DNA of 64,000 bases from Vulcanisaeta sp. JCM 16159 (GTDB lineage Archaea; Thermoproteota; Thermoprotei; Thermoproteales; Thermocladiaceae): contig NZ_BBDN01000009.1 in the NCBI RefSeq assembly GCF_001316265.1, positions 40,320-104,319 of the forward strand, written 5' to 3'. Positions 24,661 through 35,308 of this stretch are shown one piece after another (within the stretch, counting starts at the first letter, position 1; each line of letters starts with the position of its first letter). Position numbers and translations under genes: made by a program. The notes below the pieces were generated by a model that saw only the letters and a list, made by a program, of their open reading frames with translations, had not been told where the DNA came from and searched no databases.

Positions 24661-25427
24661 ATGGGAATGAGGGATATCATTGACGATTTAAGGGCTGTGA
24701 TTACGTTCTTCACAATTATACCAATTGGTGGCTCTCACGATGTTTCAAGGGCATTAATAAACGCGTGGATTGCAATAATAATTATACCGCCAATAACGGG
24801 GTTATTACCTGGACTTCTTGGTTATTACCTGGGTTTCTTTATACATAATGGCTTATTTATTGCATCAATTACATACTTACTACTTCTCGTATTGACGGGG
24901 CTTAATCACATTGATGGCTTTGCAGACATTATTGATGCATTAATGGTTAGAGGGTCAATTGAGGATAGGATAAGGGTGCTTAAGGACCGCATAGGGGCTC
25001 CGCATCGATAGCCATGGTCGTGTTACTGATAGTCCTGGCTATCTCATCAATATCTAATTTAATAGGGATCTTGTGGCAGTCATTACTCATTGCAGAGGTG
25101 GTATCTAAATCCTCATGCTGTCTCTGCGGTGTGATCGGTAAGGAGCCTCGCCATAGGGGGTTGGGTTGGCAGTTGACTAGGTATAGTAAGGAGAGGGTCC
25201 ATTTAATCGTTATCACGTTAGTTGCAGGCCTAATGATTACCTATCTGTTGCTGAGATTAATTGGTATATTAGTGGCCTTGGTGACCATTGCCCTCAGCGT
25301 ATTAATATTTACGGCGCTTCAGAAAAGCCTTGGGGGTGCCGTTGGTGACCTTTACGGTTTCATTCTTGAGATTTCGAGGGTAATAACCCTAGTATTACTA
25401 TCGTTACTAATCACTGCTTTCTCGTGA
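24661..25427 (+). CDS. cobS: adenosylcobinamide-GDP ribazoletransferase (one frameshift)
   Basis: Integral membrane enzyme joining adenosylcobinamide-GDP and alpha-ribazole in the last steps of cobamide synthesis. MRDIIDDLRAVITFFTIIPIG is the classic CobS start, and LTGLNHIDGFADIIDALMVRGS carries the conserved acidic motif. A shift near 25000 restores DRIGASAIAMVVLLIVLA, and the rest includes SKSSCCLCG, GGAVGDLYGFILEISRV and several TM helices. About 255 residues. A short ATG frame just upstream (about 24563-24652) may be the tail of another cobamide gene but is not convincing. Confidence 0.8.
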
Positions 25428-25494
25428 ATGGCTATCAAGCCTATTTCCATTATTGGTACTACTTTAATATACTGTCTTGTGTTATTGGTATTGT

Positions 25495-27045
25495 ATGGAT
25501 GATTACTCAAATGCGGTAATCAGCATAACGCCTGACCTAGCACTGGACATGGGATATACATACGCTGGCGGCCTTGGTGTTCTTGAGGGTGATAAGTTCT
25601 ACGGAGCCGCGGCACTAGGCCTTAACTACTACGTGGTAACCCTCTTGTACAGGAATGGTTATGTTGACTATGACTTTGATGAGTATGATAATCCAATACC
25701 AAAGCCACAACCGCAACCTAAGTCCTTCCTTGGGTCATTAAGGCTTGTGGATACCTTCACGGTTAGGTTAAGGAATGAGAATGTGGAGGTTAATGCATGG
25801 GAGTACCGCCTAGGTTCCGCGCATGCAGTATTCCTAGAGCCTAGGGGGCCCGAGTGGGCCTTGAGGTTGACGGATAGGATATACATAGAGAGTAGTGTTG
25901 AGGAGAAGTTTCTGAAGTACATATTCCTTGCGAGGGGTGCCGTGGAGTTCATTAGGAGGAATGTGGGGCTTGAGAATGTTAGGTACATAGACCTTCAGGA
26001 GGCTTACGCGGCCATGGTACCAATAACACTGAGAATACCTGGCAGGTATAGGCTCATTATTCACACGCCAGGTCCCTGGGGGCATCCGTCATTCCCAAAC
26101 AAGCTCTTTGAGGAGGAGACTGGTTACAGGTTTATTGAGGACCCCGTGGTCCTAACGAGCATTGGGGCTGCAATGGCCTGGGAGGTGATAATGGTTTCAT
26201 CAAAGCACTACGACATAATGAGGAAGGTAATACCTCAATTCATTAATAAGGCCAGGTTCATAACAAACGGCGTCGACCTAAATAGGTGGATGGACCCGGA
26301 AATAAGGATGCTCTATGAGAGGGGATCACTAACGAGGGAGAGCCTCGCCCTCATTAAGTCCCGATTAAAGAAGGAGCTGCAGGGTCTAATTAGGTCGTAT
26401 AAATCCATCGAGTTGAATGACACCTCATTTGTCGTCGCGTGGGTTAGGAGAATGACGCTGTACAAGAGACCTCACTTTATGGTTAGGTTAATAGAGGAGG
26501 ATGAATTTAATGATGTTATTTTCGTATTAGGTGGTAAGTCGCATCCAATGGATAAGGACGGCTTGATATACATGAAGAAGTTCAGGGAGTTGCACAGGAA
26601 GTACAAAAACGTTGTTTATATACATGACTATGACGTTAACAAGGCCAAGACAATACTCAAGGGAATTGACGTACTACTGTTCACGCCATTCCCTGGCTGG
26701 GAGGCCAGTGGTACGAGCTTCATGAAGGCCGCAATAAATGGCGTGCCGAGCATAGCGTCTAGGGATGGCGCCGCAGTTGAGTTAATAACAGATGGCGTGA
26801 ATGGCTGGTTATTCGGTAGTGATATTAGGGAGTTGATAGACTTCGTAAATGATCCAAGGGGTAAGGAGATTGACGAGAGGGAGTACACGGAGTTTAAGGC
26901 GAAGTTCTCCCAGGTGTATGACCTATACAACTCGGATAAGGAGCGTTTCTACTTGATAAGTCTAAGTGCCATATTTAGTTTCGCGCCTAGGGTCGATATT
27001 AAGAGGGTTCTTCGTGAGTATTACCCAGACCTCGTTAGGGAATGA
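25495..27045 (+). CDS. alpha-glucan phosphorylase (short archaeal GT35)
   Basis: Phosphorolysis of storage alpha-glucan to glucose-1-phosphate. The start at ATG 25495 is about 28 bp past a TTTAATATA box. The N-terminus DMGYTYAGGLGVLEGDKFYGAAALGL matches the family's SGGLGVLAGD motif. VAWVRRMTLYKRPHFMV is the RR-x-YKRP sugar-phosphate region, and EASGTSFMKAAINGVPSIASRDGAAVEL is the C-terminal EASGTSxMKA motif. About 516 residues, the short thermophile form. Frame intact. Confidence 0.85.
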   Translation: MDDYSNAVISITPDLALDMGYTYAGGLGVLEGDKFYGAAALGLNYYVVTLLYRNGYVDYDFDEYDNPIPKPQPQPKSFLGSLRLVDTFTVRLRNENVEVNAWEYRLGSAHAVFLEPRGPEWALRLTDRIYIESSVEEKFLKYIFLARGAVEFIRRNVGLENVRYIDLQEAYAAMVPITLRIPGRYRLIIHTPGPWGHPSFPNKLFEEETGYRFIEDPVVLTSIGAAMAWEVIMVSSKHYDIMRKVIPQFINKARFITNGVDLNRWMDPEIRMLYERGSLTRESLALIKSRLKKELQGLIRSYKSIELNDTSFVVAWVRRMTLYKRPHFMVRLIEEDEFNDVIFVLGGKSHPMDKDGLIYMKKFRELHRKYKNVVYIHDYDVNKAKTILKGIDVLLFTPFPGWEASGTSFMKAAINGVPSIASRDGAAVELITDGVNGWLFGSDIRELIDFVNDPRGKEIDEREYTEFKAKFSQVYDLYNSDKERFYLISLSAIFSFAPRVDIKRVLREYYPDLVRE

Positions 27046-27084
27046 GGTTAAAGCTTTTTAATTCCCCTGTAGTTCTGACCGTCA

Positions 27085-27291
27085 ATGCCAACATGCAAAC
27101 TCTGTGGGAAGTCATTTGACACAATGACAGAGCTTTACATGCACTTACATAGTGAGTGTAGTAAGATACCAAGGTCTAGGAGATGCCCAGTATGTGGCAG
27201 TAAGTATAGGTCTATTAGATTCATGAGACATCACCTAATTAATGAGGCGTTAATTGAGAGTAAACACATGAATTACTTGATCAGCATTTAG
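27085..27291 (+). CDS. small two-zinc-finger protein
   Basis: 68 residues: a C2H2/C2HC-like finger CKLCGKSFDTMTELYMHLHSEC and a second CPVCGSKYRSIRFMRHHL. Archaeal C2H2-like proteins of this size are often DNA-binding regulators. ATG follows a TTTTTAATTC box by about 30 bp. Single-gene unit. Confidence 0.65.
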   Translation: MPTCKLCGKSFDTMTELYMHLHSECSKIPRSRRCPVCGSKYRSIRFMRHHLINEALIESKHMNYLISI

Positions 27292-27330
27292 AAGAATGGT
27301 ATTAATTCTAATTGAATTACTTGACATACC

Positions 27331-27777
27331 GTGGAGGTTACTAGGATTATTAAGGTACAATCTAACTGTAGGGAATGCCTTGACCTAGTAATGAATGCAT
27401 TGTCAATGCTGAACGGGGTATTGCTCATGAAATTCTTCAATAATGACCTTGTAATAACCTACGATACAAGTAATGTTAACTTCAGCGACATTGCGCAGTC
27501 AGTGCTTTCATTAGGTGTTGGGTTATTACTTAGGAAGGTAATAATGAACGTGAGCGTCAAAAGTGACGTGGATTTTAATGAACTAGAGATTGCGATGAGC
27601 AAGGCCGTTGATGGTATCGTGAGTTTAATGTATGATCGAGCAACATCAAAATTATCAATAATCATGTACCCTGACATGGACATTAACGCAGTCATTAATA
27701 ACCTAACCAAAATGGGCATTGTAATTAATGAGATAACTACTGATGAATTAACCCAAGTATTAATGGCTCGCTCATAA
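27331..27777 (+). CDS. two-domain HMA-like fold protein
   Basis: GTG 27331, 148 residues. The first half (VTRIIKVQSNCRECLDLVMNALSML...DLVITYDTSNVNFSDIAQSVLSLG) has a heavy-metal-associated (HMA) layout with CX2C. The second half repeats the beta-alpha-beta pattern (VKSDVDFNELEIAMSKAVDG...KLSIIMYPDMDINAVINNL) without cysteines. A metal chaperone or regulator is possible; the family assignment is tentative. Confidence 0.5.
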   Translation: MEVTRIIKVQSNCRECLDLVMNALSMLNGVLLMKFFNNDLVITYDTSNVNFSDIAQSVLSLGVGLLLRKVIMNVSVKSDVDFNELEIAMSKAVDGIVSLMYDRATSKLSIIMYPDMDINAVINNLTKMGIVINEITTDELTQVLMARS

Positions 27778-28938
27778 TTAGGGCGGTGTCGGTCTCACCA
27801 GGTCGGTGGGTAGATTCCATTGCTTAGCAACCTTTGCTAAATGTTTTAGATACATGGTTAATCCCCTATCCCTTTTCGCCGCATCAACTATTGCTTGCAT
27901 TACATCAATTACCGCATCATAAACCTCCCTATTGACTGGGTATGGAGATCCATCCTTACCACCAAGCGCGAATGTATATCTCCTTGGATCAACGTTTGCC
28001 GGGTCCTCCCAATCAACACGGTCCCTATAGACTAACTCCGCTATTAATGCCAGGGCGAGCATCGTGCTAGGCCCCAAGCCCCTAACGAGCAGTAGATCCT
28101 TAAAGTCACTTGCATCCCTTGCCCTTTTAATGGCATCCTCATTTATTGAGGCCATGTACGGCCTAAAGACACCGCTTATGTATGGATTATAGTACTTAGG
28201 CTGTTCCTTACCCAAGTACGTGAGTATTGTGGAGTCGCCCCTCATCATAGCCCTAACCAATGCCCAATCCTTAATCACCTTGTTAGCGTCTTGATGAACC
28301 AGGTCAAGTATGGTTACCCTGGCATCACTGCTCATTCTACTTACCATGTTAAGTGCGTAATTACCCTTAACACCAACAATACCCGTGTGAGGCTCATTCA
28401 GTAAATCGTTTTCCATCCAAATGTGGTACCTCCTTGCATACCGGGTCTTCTCATTCATACCCTGTTGAATTATTGCCCAGGTACCATCGGAACCAATCAT
28501 CATTGCATGGTGATAAAGCCTATAACCGTCCTGCAACGCCGTATTATCAATCTTAGCCGAAAGCCTAGACATAAGCTTAAGTCTCTCAACATCAACATCC
28601 CAAACCCTACCCAATTCCTCAATCTCAACGGGCGTATTAATTGCGTAAACCCCCTTGCCACCAACAACCTTAATACCCACATCCTTCTTCGATAATGCCT
28701 CCTTAAGCGCCGCGGTGGTTATCGTGGTACTGCCTGAGGAGTCCCAATCCATACCAATCATGTTATTAAATGCCTGAAAGAAGAGTGGATTAGAGAATAA
28801 TTTAATGGTGTCCCTAATACCGTGCTCATCAACCAGTAACTCAACAATAAGTCCACTAAGTTTAACCATCCTACTGTAGAGCCACGGTGGTACGTGGCCC
28901 GTATGTAACGGTAAATCCGCAAACCCCGAAACACTCAC
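27778..28938 (-). CDS. DUF763 family protein
   Basis: 386 residues, starting MSVSGFADLPLHTGHVPPWLYSRM, the hallmark DUF763 N-terminus. It continues with DGTWAIIQQGMNEKTRYARRYHIW and a C-terminal GLGPSTMLALALIAELVYRD helix-hairpin-like segment. Widespread in archaea and some bacteria, function uncertain. It ends directly at the stop of the convergent HMA-like gene (27777/27778). Confidence 0.85.
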   Translation of the reverse strand: MSVSGFADLPLHTGHVPPWLYSRMVKLSGLIVELLVDEHGIRDTIKLFSNPLFFQAFNNMIGMDWDSSGSTTITTAALKEALSKKDVGIKVVGGKGVYAINTPVEIEELGRVWDVDVERLKLMSRLSAKIDNTALQDGYRLYHHAMMIGSDGTWAIIQQGMNEKTRYARRYHIWMENDLLNEPHTGIVGVKGNYALNMVSRMSSDARVTILDLVHQDANKVIKDWALVRAMMRGDSTILTYLGKEQPKYYNPYISGVFRPYMASINEDAIKRARDASDFKDLLLVRGLGPSTMLALALIAELVYRDRVDWEDPANVDPRRYTFALGGKDGSPYPVNREVYDAVIDVMQAIVDAAKRDRGLTMYLKHLAKVAKQWNLPTDLVRPTPP

Positions 28939-29061
28939 ATAACTGTATTTTTAATGACTAATATATAGTTCTTTCGTTCTTAGTGCATTATCATAGTGAA
29001 TTCTCATTAGTATAATGGTCATAAGGTTATGCTTTTATGTACCCTTAAATCTTGATCATTA

Positions 29062-30275
29062 ATGGATTTTGATCTCAGTAGGGAGGAGGTTCTGTTCAGG
29101 GATTCGGTTAGGGAGTTTGGCGAGCGTTACATAAAACCTCACTGGGTAGACCTTGATGAGGGTAAGTACTCACTCCTTGAATTAATACCTAGGCTCGCCG
29201 AGCACGGCTTAGTTGGCTTAACACTCAGTTCTAAATACGGTGGTTCGGAGGGTTCCCTCCTAATGGCGGCAATAGCCGCTGAGGAGTTGGCCTACGCAGA
29301 CCCGAGCCTCGCGGTCCCGGTATACTTTTTACTAGAGACTGCCTGGCCCTTCATAGTTCAGCGTTACGCTAAGGATAGTGTTAAGGAGGAGGTCCTGACG
29401 AGGCTGACCAAGGGTGAGGCCTGGATCGGTATAGCATCCACGGAGCCCCAGGGAGGTAGTGACGTGGCTGGCGAGAGGACCGAGGCGAAGCTCGTCAATG
29501 GTAGGTGGCTAATCACAGGTGAGAAGAACATGGTGACCGGCGTTTCAATAGCCCTTAGGCTTCCCTATGGTGGTGGCTTTGTAACAATAACGAGGACAGG
29601 ACCATTGAGGCTAAGCATAGGGCTATAACGACCATGCTATTCATGGTCAAGAGGAATGGGGTCGTTAACACGGGATTTGAAACAAGGGATTACGAGGAGT
29701 GGGGTAGGAGGGGAATACCAACTGGCTATCTGAGACTTAATGGTGCACCTGTGGATCCGAGTTCGTGCTTGGTGAGGTAAATAACGGGTTTAAGATAGCC
29801 ATGGAGGCTTCGATGTTGCCAGGACATTGATCGGCGCCGCGGCCCTTGGGACGGCCCGTTGGATGCTTGAGCAGGGCAGGGAATGGATAAGGAGTAGGGT
29901 TGTCTTTGGTAAGCCAATCTCCTCATACCAATCAATAAGCTTCAAATATGCCGAGTTAAGTACTAGGCTTGAGGCTGCCAGGCTCATGGTATATAGGGCT
30001 GCCTGGCTTGCGGACAAGTTCTATAGGGGTGATTCCTCGGTTTCCATACTCGATATTGCCAATGCAGGGGCCATGGCTAAGATGCTTGCCGTGGAGGCCG
30101 CGATAGACGTTGGCCTAGAGGTCATGAAGTGGTTTGGCGGCGTTAGTTACTTCAAGGAGACCCCAATAGCCAGGGCATTCCTAGGAGCCTGAGCTACTAC
30201 GTTGGTGCGGAGGGAACGCAGAATGTAATGAGACTAATAATTGCGAGGAACCTTATAGGAAAGGAGGTTGAATGA
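29062..30275 (+). CDS. acyl-CoA dehydrogenase (several frameshifts)
   Basis: FAD-dependent alpha,beta-dehydrogenation of acyl-CoA. The N-terminal helical domain (MDFDLSREEVLFRDSVREFGERYIKPHW) leads to the middle beta domain IASTEPQGGSDVAGERTEA. C-terminal flavin/substrate parts follow: ARWMLEQGREWIRSRVVFGKPISSYQSI, MKWFGGVSYFKETPIARAF and YVGAEGTQNVMRLIIAR. Breaks near 29560-29640, 29760, 29820 and 30190 are repaired by single shifts, giving about 400 residues. Multiple breaks in one gene could mean decay, but the density of indels elsewhere makes that uncertain. No fatty-acid operon partner adjacent. Confidence 0.75.
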
Positions 30276-30318
30276 TTCCTCAAAAATGAAAGTGAGAATA
30301 GTTTTTAAGGAATATTGC

Positions 30319-30762
30319 ATGACCGTTCATGGTATGGGTCAACAACCAGGGACGCAGGGTGCAACTCCACGCACTGCATATGTATTATCATTGATAGGCA
30401 GTATCTTTATGGTAATTAGTTCAGTAATTGAGCTTTTATTCGCGGTATTTGCCAGGATATTATTACCTCATTACTACGTCCTCCATAGGCTCAATTACTA
30501 CCCAATGTTGTCTGTAATACCACTACTACCAATGATATTAATGATCATAAGCATTATAGGCCTCATAATAAGCATATTAGCCATTTATTTCTCAATAATA
30601 CTGGGCAGGTTAAGCGAGGCAAATGCTGTGCATAGTACTGGTATTATACTTCTCGTATTAGCAATAATAGGATTTTTCGTTTCGGATAGATTCTTCCTTG
30701 GGCTACTTGGTTTCATATTGCTCTTGATTGGTTCAATACTGGCCATCACATGGAAGCCATAA
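30319..30762 (+). CDS. four-TM membrane protein
   Basis: From ATG 30319 (or 30334, MGQQPGTQG) about 148 residues. Four hydrophobic helices: AYVLSLIGSIFMVISSVIELLFAVF, MLSVIPLLPMILMIISIIGLIISILAIYF, STGIILLVLAIIGFFV and LLGFILLLIGSILAIT. A TTTTTAAGG box at 30302 favours these internal starts over TTG 30268. No assignable function. Confidence 0.55.
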   Translation: MTVHGMGQQPGTQGATPRTAYVLSLIGSIFMVISSVIELLFAVFARILLPHYYVLHRLNYYPMLSVIPLLPMILMIISIIGLIISILAIYFSIILGRLSEANAVHSTGIILLVLAIIGFFVSDRFFLGLLGFILLLIGSILAITWKP

Positions 30763-30795
30763 ATAGGCCCTTAGGGTAATAGCCCTAGGATTAAA

Positions 30796-31038
30796 ATGGT
30801 CAATAAAGCCGTGATTAGGTATATCGAGGAATTACTGAATCCATACTCAATGTACTACTCAGACGGTGTATTAAATAGTGAAGGGATGACATTGCTGAGG
30901 ATAATAGCCAGGGAAGTCCTTAAGGAATACCCAAACCTAAAGCCGAGGTTCGCCAAGGCTAGGCGTAGGAGGGATTACGAATATGTATCCAATCTCCTTA
31001 ACGAAATAATCTCCTATTTTTCACAGACCTCTCGATGA
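30796..31038 (+). CDS. small hypothetical protein
   Basis: 80 residues, MVNKAVIRYIEELLNPYSMYYSDGVLNSEG... with a helical, basic C-terminus (KPRFAKARRRRDYEYVSNLLNEIISYF). Soluble. Antisense overlap with a minus-strand small ORF at its 3' end. No family recognised. Confidence 0.45.
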   Translation: MVNKAVIRYIEELLNPYSMYYSDGVLNSEGMTLLRIIAREVLKEYPNLKPRFAKARRRRDYEYVSNLLNEIISYFSQTSR

Positions 31039-31174
31039 ATTTTTCTGACTTTCTGTAGATTCTGTCTATGTTAAAGTTACGGCCTTTAATGATGATTAAA
31101 ATAATCAATACCATGAGTAACACTGCGGTTATTAAACGCCTATAATATCTCGTTATACGCCTTAGACCGGCCAT
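30998..31174 (-). CDS. 58-residue single-TM protein (tentative)
   Basis: MAGLRRITRYYRRLITAVLL then MVLIILIIIKGRNF and a basic tail, ending at a TAA at 30998. A positively charged N-terminus and one TM helix make coding plausible. It overlaps the neighbouring gene end by 41 bp on the opposite strand, which lowers confidence. Confidence 0.35.
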   Translation of the reverse strand: MAGLRRITRYYRRLITAVLLMVLIILIIIKGRNFNIDRIYRKSEKFIERSVKNRRLFR

Positions 31175-31228
31175 CCATATCCTTTACCGCTACGCTATAC
31201 TTATATTTATCTCTGTGCATTAGCCCAT

Positions 31229-32739
31229 GTGTCTGAATTAACAATAGCGTTTAATATCGCTAAGAAGTGCTCATCATACACAGACCTGGTGGGCGGATCC
31301 GTTGCTGAGTACGACTTCATAGAATGGTTCCTAAACCAGATAGATAATCCGTTATTCTCATATGAATTACAGCCTGTCAGTGTCCTTGTCTGGAGGGATA
31401 GGTTTTCGAGGGTGGTGCACGGTAATAACGAGTTTAAGGCGTTAAGCATGCCACTGACATTGGGCGGTTCCGATAGGGGTAAGCTTACCATGGACATAAA
31501 TGACTCGGAGGGTAAGGTACTGCTTACGGATTTTCCCGAGGACATGGATGATGCGAAGTACATATACATAAGGGCGATGGAGAAGGGCGCTTGGCAGTTA
31601 TTTTTAGGGACAGGTACCCCAGCGTTATTAGGAGGATAGTGGTGACGGCAACACCCGACTATTCCTGGGATAGGGCGCCACCACCTGTAATGCCTGCACT
31701 CACGGTATCTAAGGAAGTCGGTGATGAGCTGAGCAAGCACGTTGGTGAGGAGGTGGAGTTCGTGAGTGATGTGGAGGCTAGATTGGGTACTGGTTATAAT
31801 CTCATTGTCAATCTCGAGAGTGACAAGGAGGAGTCGGTAATATTAGCCGTGCACCACGATCATTGGTTAACCGGATATGCAGACAATTGCCTAGGCGTTG
31901 GTTTAGGGGCTTCCATTCTACTTGATGCGGTTAAGGAGAGATCATCCATGAAGAGGGGCTTGATATTCATTTCATTTACGGCCGAGGAGGCTGGTAACCC
32001 AGGTTTTGCAAGCCTTTATTGGGCCTATGGATCCACTAGGTACGTCGAGTACCTCGAAAGGAGGAACCTGCTTAATAATGTGTATGCCGTGCTTAACTTA
32101 GACGTTGTTGGTAGGCAGTACGTAATACACACGAGTGAGGACTTATCAATGCAATTAAGCCAACTAATTAGTACGCAGTGGGAGTTGCCAAAGCCTTACT
32201 TTGACTCTCTTAATTTCGAAATGAATGGCATACCGTCAATGACATTGTCAAGCCTTGATAATTACTGGGACGTCTACCACACAGACAAGGATACTGAGGA
32301 CAAGGCTAACCGGCAGGACGTAGACTCTGCTCTTAAGGTTGCAAGCCAATTGCTTAATTACTTATTAACTAATGATTTAACTCCATCGCCATACATATCG
32401 GTATTGAATAGAGACATAATTAGCGTGGGTCTCGGTATAGAACTCAGGGAGGATTGGGAAACCTATAGGCTCGTTAAGTACCTGCTGTCTAAGTACCTGG
32501 TTGAGTATAGGCGTGATGGTTCAGTGAAGACCATATACACGAACTCTATATTATCCTATGTCAGGAGGTTCATAAACATAAATGACATTAACCAAGTACC
32601 GCTCAGGGTTGAGGAGATGGGTACTGGCAGGGTGATCATGGACACGAGCACCATAAGAAACGTCAGGCAATTAAGTCAATACATATCCCAAGTAATAGAG
32701 TCCCTGACCGAGGACATGAGTATAAACCTAGTCACTTAG
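31229..32739 (+). CDS. M28-family aminopeptidase (one frameshift)
   Basis: Zinc exopeptidase, about 500 residues. GTG 31229 starts an N-terminal domain (SELTIAFNIAKKCSSYTDLVGGSVAEYDFIEWFL). A shift near 31610 leads to LIVNLESDKEESVILAVHHDHW (first metal His/Asp), DNCLGVGLGASILLDA (bridging Asp), FTAEEAGNPGFAS (catalytic Glu pair), VLNLDVVGRQ and YHTDKD (last His). Probably cytoplasmic as no signal peptide is visible. Its end overlaps the convergent coaD gene by 12 bp. Confidence 0.8.
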
Positions 32740-33198
32740 TTCTCTGGTGCCTGTCCTATCCCTTATTAATGTACTAGATACCTTATTACCGAATCCATCC
32801 TTAATTATAGGTACTGCAATAATATACAGAGGCCGTAATCCTCTTTCCCTCCTAAGGTTATTAATCTCAATGGCCCTTGGTAATGTCTCCAGGCTCACCA
32901 CTATCGCATCCACGGTTGGATCAACAATCGTTGGGCCATATGGGTCATTAATAACGTCAATTATCACATCACGGTCATTGCCGCCTAGCTCCCTAATCAA
33001 GCTCCTAAGGTTGAGGAACCTAATCTTCAATGGTTTAACCTTATATGTCTTATAGGCTTGGGCGAACTCATCACTTGTGACGCCAACAAGTACCTTGCGT
33101 CCGTAGTTAAGTGCCGTAAATAATAATGCAGTGTGTCCTGTATGCAGTGTATCAAAGGTCCCACCAACGGCCACCTTCCTAAACCTAGGTCTCTGCAT
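32728..33198 (-). CDS. coaD: phosphopantetheine adenylyltransferase
   Basis: Coenzyme A biosynthesis: 4'-phosphopantetheine plus ATP to dephospho-CoA. The nucleotidyltransferase motif AVGGTFDTLHTGHTALL (TxxH/HxGH-like) is near the N-terminus, with VLVGVTSDEF and the C-terminal KVSSTLIRD (ISSTxIR) motif. 156 residues, normal for the archaeal eukaryote-like form. Confidence 0.85.
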   Translation of the reverse strand: MQRPRFRKVAVGGTFDTLHTGHTALLFTALNYGRKVLVGVTSDEFAQAYKTYKVKPLKIRFLNLRSLIRELGGNDRDVIIDVINDPYGPTIVDPTVDAIVVSLETLPRAIEINNLRRERGLRPLYIIAVPIIKDGFGNKVSSTLIRDRTGTRELSD

Positions 33199-33354
33199 AT
33201 ACCTACTTTATGTTGAGTACTTAATAAATCTTGATTACTTAGGTTTCTAATACCCAGCTGTCGCTAACTATATATTTGGCGGGGGTTGGTATATATGGGG
33301 TAGAGAAATATTACTTAAGGCTTAGTTTTTTATACCCAGTTATACCCTATATGC

Positions 33355-34343
33355 GTGTCCTCAATTTACAGGAGGGTTATTAGGATTGGTGAGAAGAGTA
33401 TTGGGATCACACTGCCTAAGCGGTGGCTTGATGTACTTAGTGTTGGTATTGGCGATGTTGTTGAGATAAGCTTGTGGGTAAGGTAATCGTTGTTAAGCCA
33501 ATTACGCAGGCCGGTGGCGAGACCAATGAGGTCAGCATATCGCTTGGCGGTTCAATTGATGAGACGACTAGGGTAATCATTGCCAGCTACATTGAGGGTT
33601 ATGATAATGTTGAGGTTATTGGGCAGAAGGACGTGATTAGAAAGGCCTTCTCAAGCGTCGAGAAGAAGTTGCCGGGCTCGCTCATGCTCGAGGGTGATGG
33701 TAGCGTATTAATTAAGGTGGCCACCAGCGAGTCTAATGTCGACCTTAATGAGGTGATTAATAGTATGGCTAATATACTAAATTCCATGTTCAGCAAATTC
33801 ATTGATTACCTGGAGTCAAACAAAGAGGATCTATTGAAAGAGGTGCTCGAGCTTGACGATCAGATGGACAAGCTATACTTCCTGGCGCTAAGGACAATTA
33901 AGAAGCTATCCTTCAGGGACCCAAAGAGGGCCATTGACGATACCATAGTCGTGAAGAACCTAGAGCACGCGGCAGACGCCCTTGACAGGCTATCAAATGC
34001 CTTCATGAGAGTGCAGGCAACCCAGTGTAGGCGTGAAATAGGCGAGAAACTCAGGAATGTTTGGACGTACATAATGAGGGCGGTCTACTCATACCTGGAC
34101 AATAACATAAACAATGCCTTGAAGGTCCTACTCGATAGGGAACACATGCTTAATAACATGCTCGAGCTAGCCAACATGGGTTGCGTAGGACTGAGTGGAT
34201 TACTAACGGCCTCAATACACGAGGGGCAATTAATGGTTGCGCTGGCGGCCGACATAGCGGAGGCAGCCTTCAGCAGGCATGTTAGAAGTATCGCCAAGCC
34301 CGCTAGGATAGTCACTGGCGAGGAGTTAAATAGTGAGGAGTAA
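33355..34343 (+). CDS. PhoU-like phosphate regulator with N-terminal AbrB domain (one frameshift)
   Basis: GTG 33355 starts VSSIYRRVIRIGEKSIGITLPKRWLDVLSVGIGDVVEIS, a SpoVT/AbrB swapped-hairpin. A shift near 33475 continues GKVIVVKPITQ into two PhoU-type helical repeats (LDDQMDKLYFLALRTIKKLS, NNALKVLLDREHMLNNMLEL). AbrB-PhoU fusions are common in archaea near phosphate transport genes, but no pst genes are adjacent here. About 328 residues. Confidence 0.75.
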
Positions 34344-34384
34344 TCCTAATTAGGTAATGTGATGAACACGTCGGTAGCTGATCA

Positions 34385-35029
34385 ATGAGGATGGTCAGAG
34401 GTGCTGATATTCGTAGACTTCGAGACCTCGAACTACTCATTCAAGGTATACCGGGTTATAAATCACCGAAATTAAATCTTGAGCAATATATAACAGATGC
34501 AAATATTGTTGCCGTAGCTATCTGGGACGCATACATGAGGAATCACCTAGCAAACGCCAGGATACTCGATCTGGGATGCGGCACCGGCAGGTTTGCAATA
34601 GCCGCGGCATTAATGGGTGCTAGACAGGTAATATGCGTAGACATCGACCCAGAGGCCTTGGCCATAGCCAAGGAATCAGCCAACAATTATGGATTAAATA
34701 ACGTGGATTTTATTGCAAGTGATGTAAGGAACATAGCATTACTGGGTAGGTTCGACGTAGTATTTCAAAATCCACCCTTTGGAATACAGTCAGAGAGGGG
34801 TCTTGATATTAAGTTCCTAGCAACAGCAATAAACCATGGCAACATGGTATACACAATACATAAACTGAATACCCTAGACTATGTACACAATAAGGTTAAC
34901 TCCTGGGGATGCGTAATGAACGTGCTAGACAAGGTGATAATAACAATACCACTAACATACAAACACCACAGAAGAAGGATATACAAAACCGAGGCATTCC
35001 TCGCACGGATAGAATGCCCAGGAAAATAA
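34385..35029 (+). CDS. METTL5-like RNA adenine methyltransferase
   Basis: SAM-dependent Rossmann methylase: ILDLGCGTGRFAIAAALMGA (motif I), VDIDPEALAIA, and catalytic NPPFG (DVVFQNPPFGIQ), typical of N6-adenine methylation. It is followed by DIKFLATAI and a METTL5-like YTIHKL segment. 214 residues. Archaeal METTL5 relatives modify rRNA; the target here is inferred. Confidence 0.8.
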   Translation: MRMVRGADIRRLRDLELLIQGIPGYKSPKLNLEQYITDANIVAVAIWDAYMRNHLANARILDLGCGTGRFAIAAALMGARQVICVDIDPEALAIAKESANNYGLNNVDFIASDVRNIALLGRFDVVFQNPPFGIQSERGLDIKFLATAINHGNMVYTIHKLNTLDYVHNKVNSWGCVMNVLDKVIITIPLTYKHHRRRIYKTEAFLARIECPGK

Positions 35030-35068
35030 CTAAAAAGTTAAAAAAATCCCGTAAAGAAGCATTACCCC

Positions 35069-35153
35069 GCGGGGGTGCCCGAGCCAGGTCAAAGGGGACG
35101 GGTTCAGGTCCCGTTGGCGAAGGCCTGCGTGGGTTCAAATCCCACCCCCCGCA
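35069..35153 (+). tRNA. tRNA-Leu(CAG)
   Basis: 85 nt with a long variable arm: acceptor GCGGGGG/CCCCCGC, anticodon arm ACGGG-TTCAGGT-CCCGT with anticodon CAG (Leu, CUG), variable arm TGGCGAAGGCCTGC, T arm GTGGG-TTCAAAT-CCCAC, discriminator A, followed by CCA at 35154-35156. No intron. Confidence 0.95.
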
Positions 35154-35308
35154 CCAGAAATTGAATTATCCCGGCCTTTAATGTTGATGTTTTGTAGGTA
35201 TTTCTTTAAAGTTCTTGGTTTAAGTATTGCGGATTTAGTGATGTTGACGGGATTATTCCTCTGGTGTTATTTTTCGGGCTGAGCCTTAATGATAGATCCC
35301 GCCGCTGA

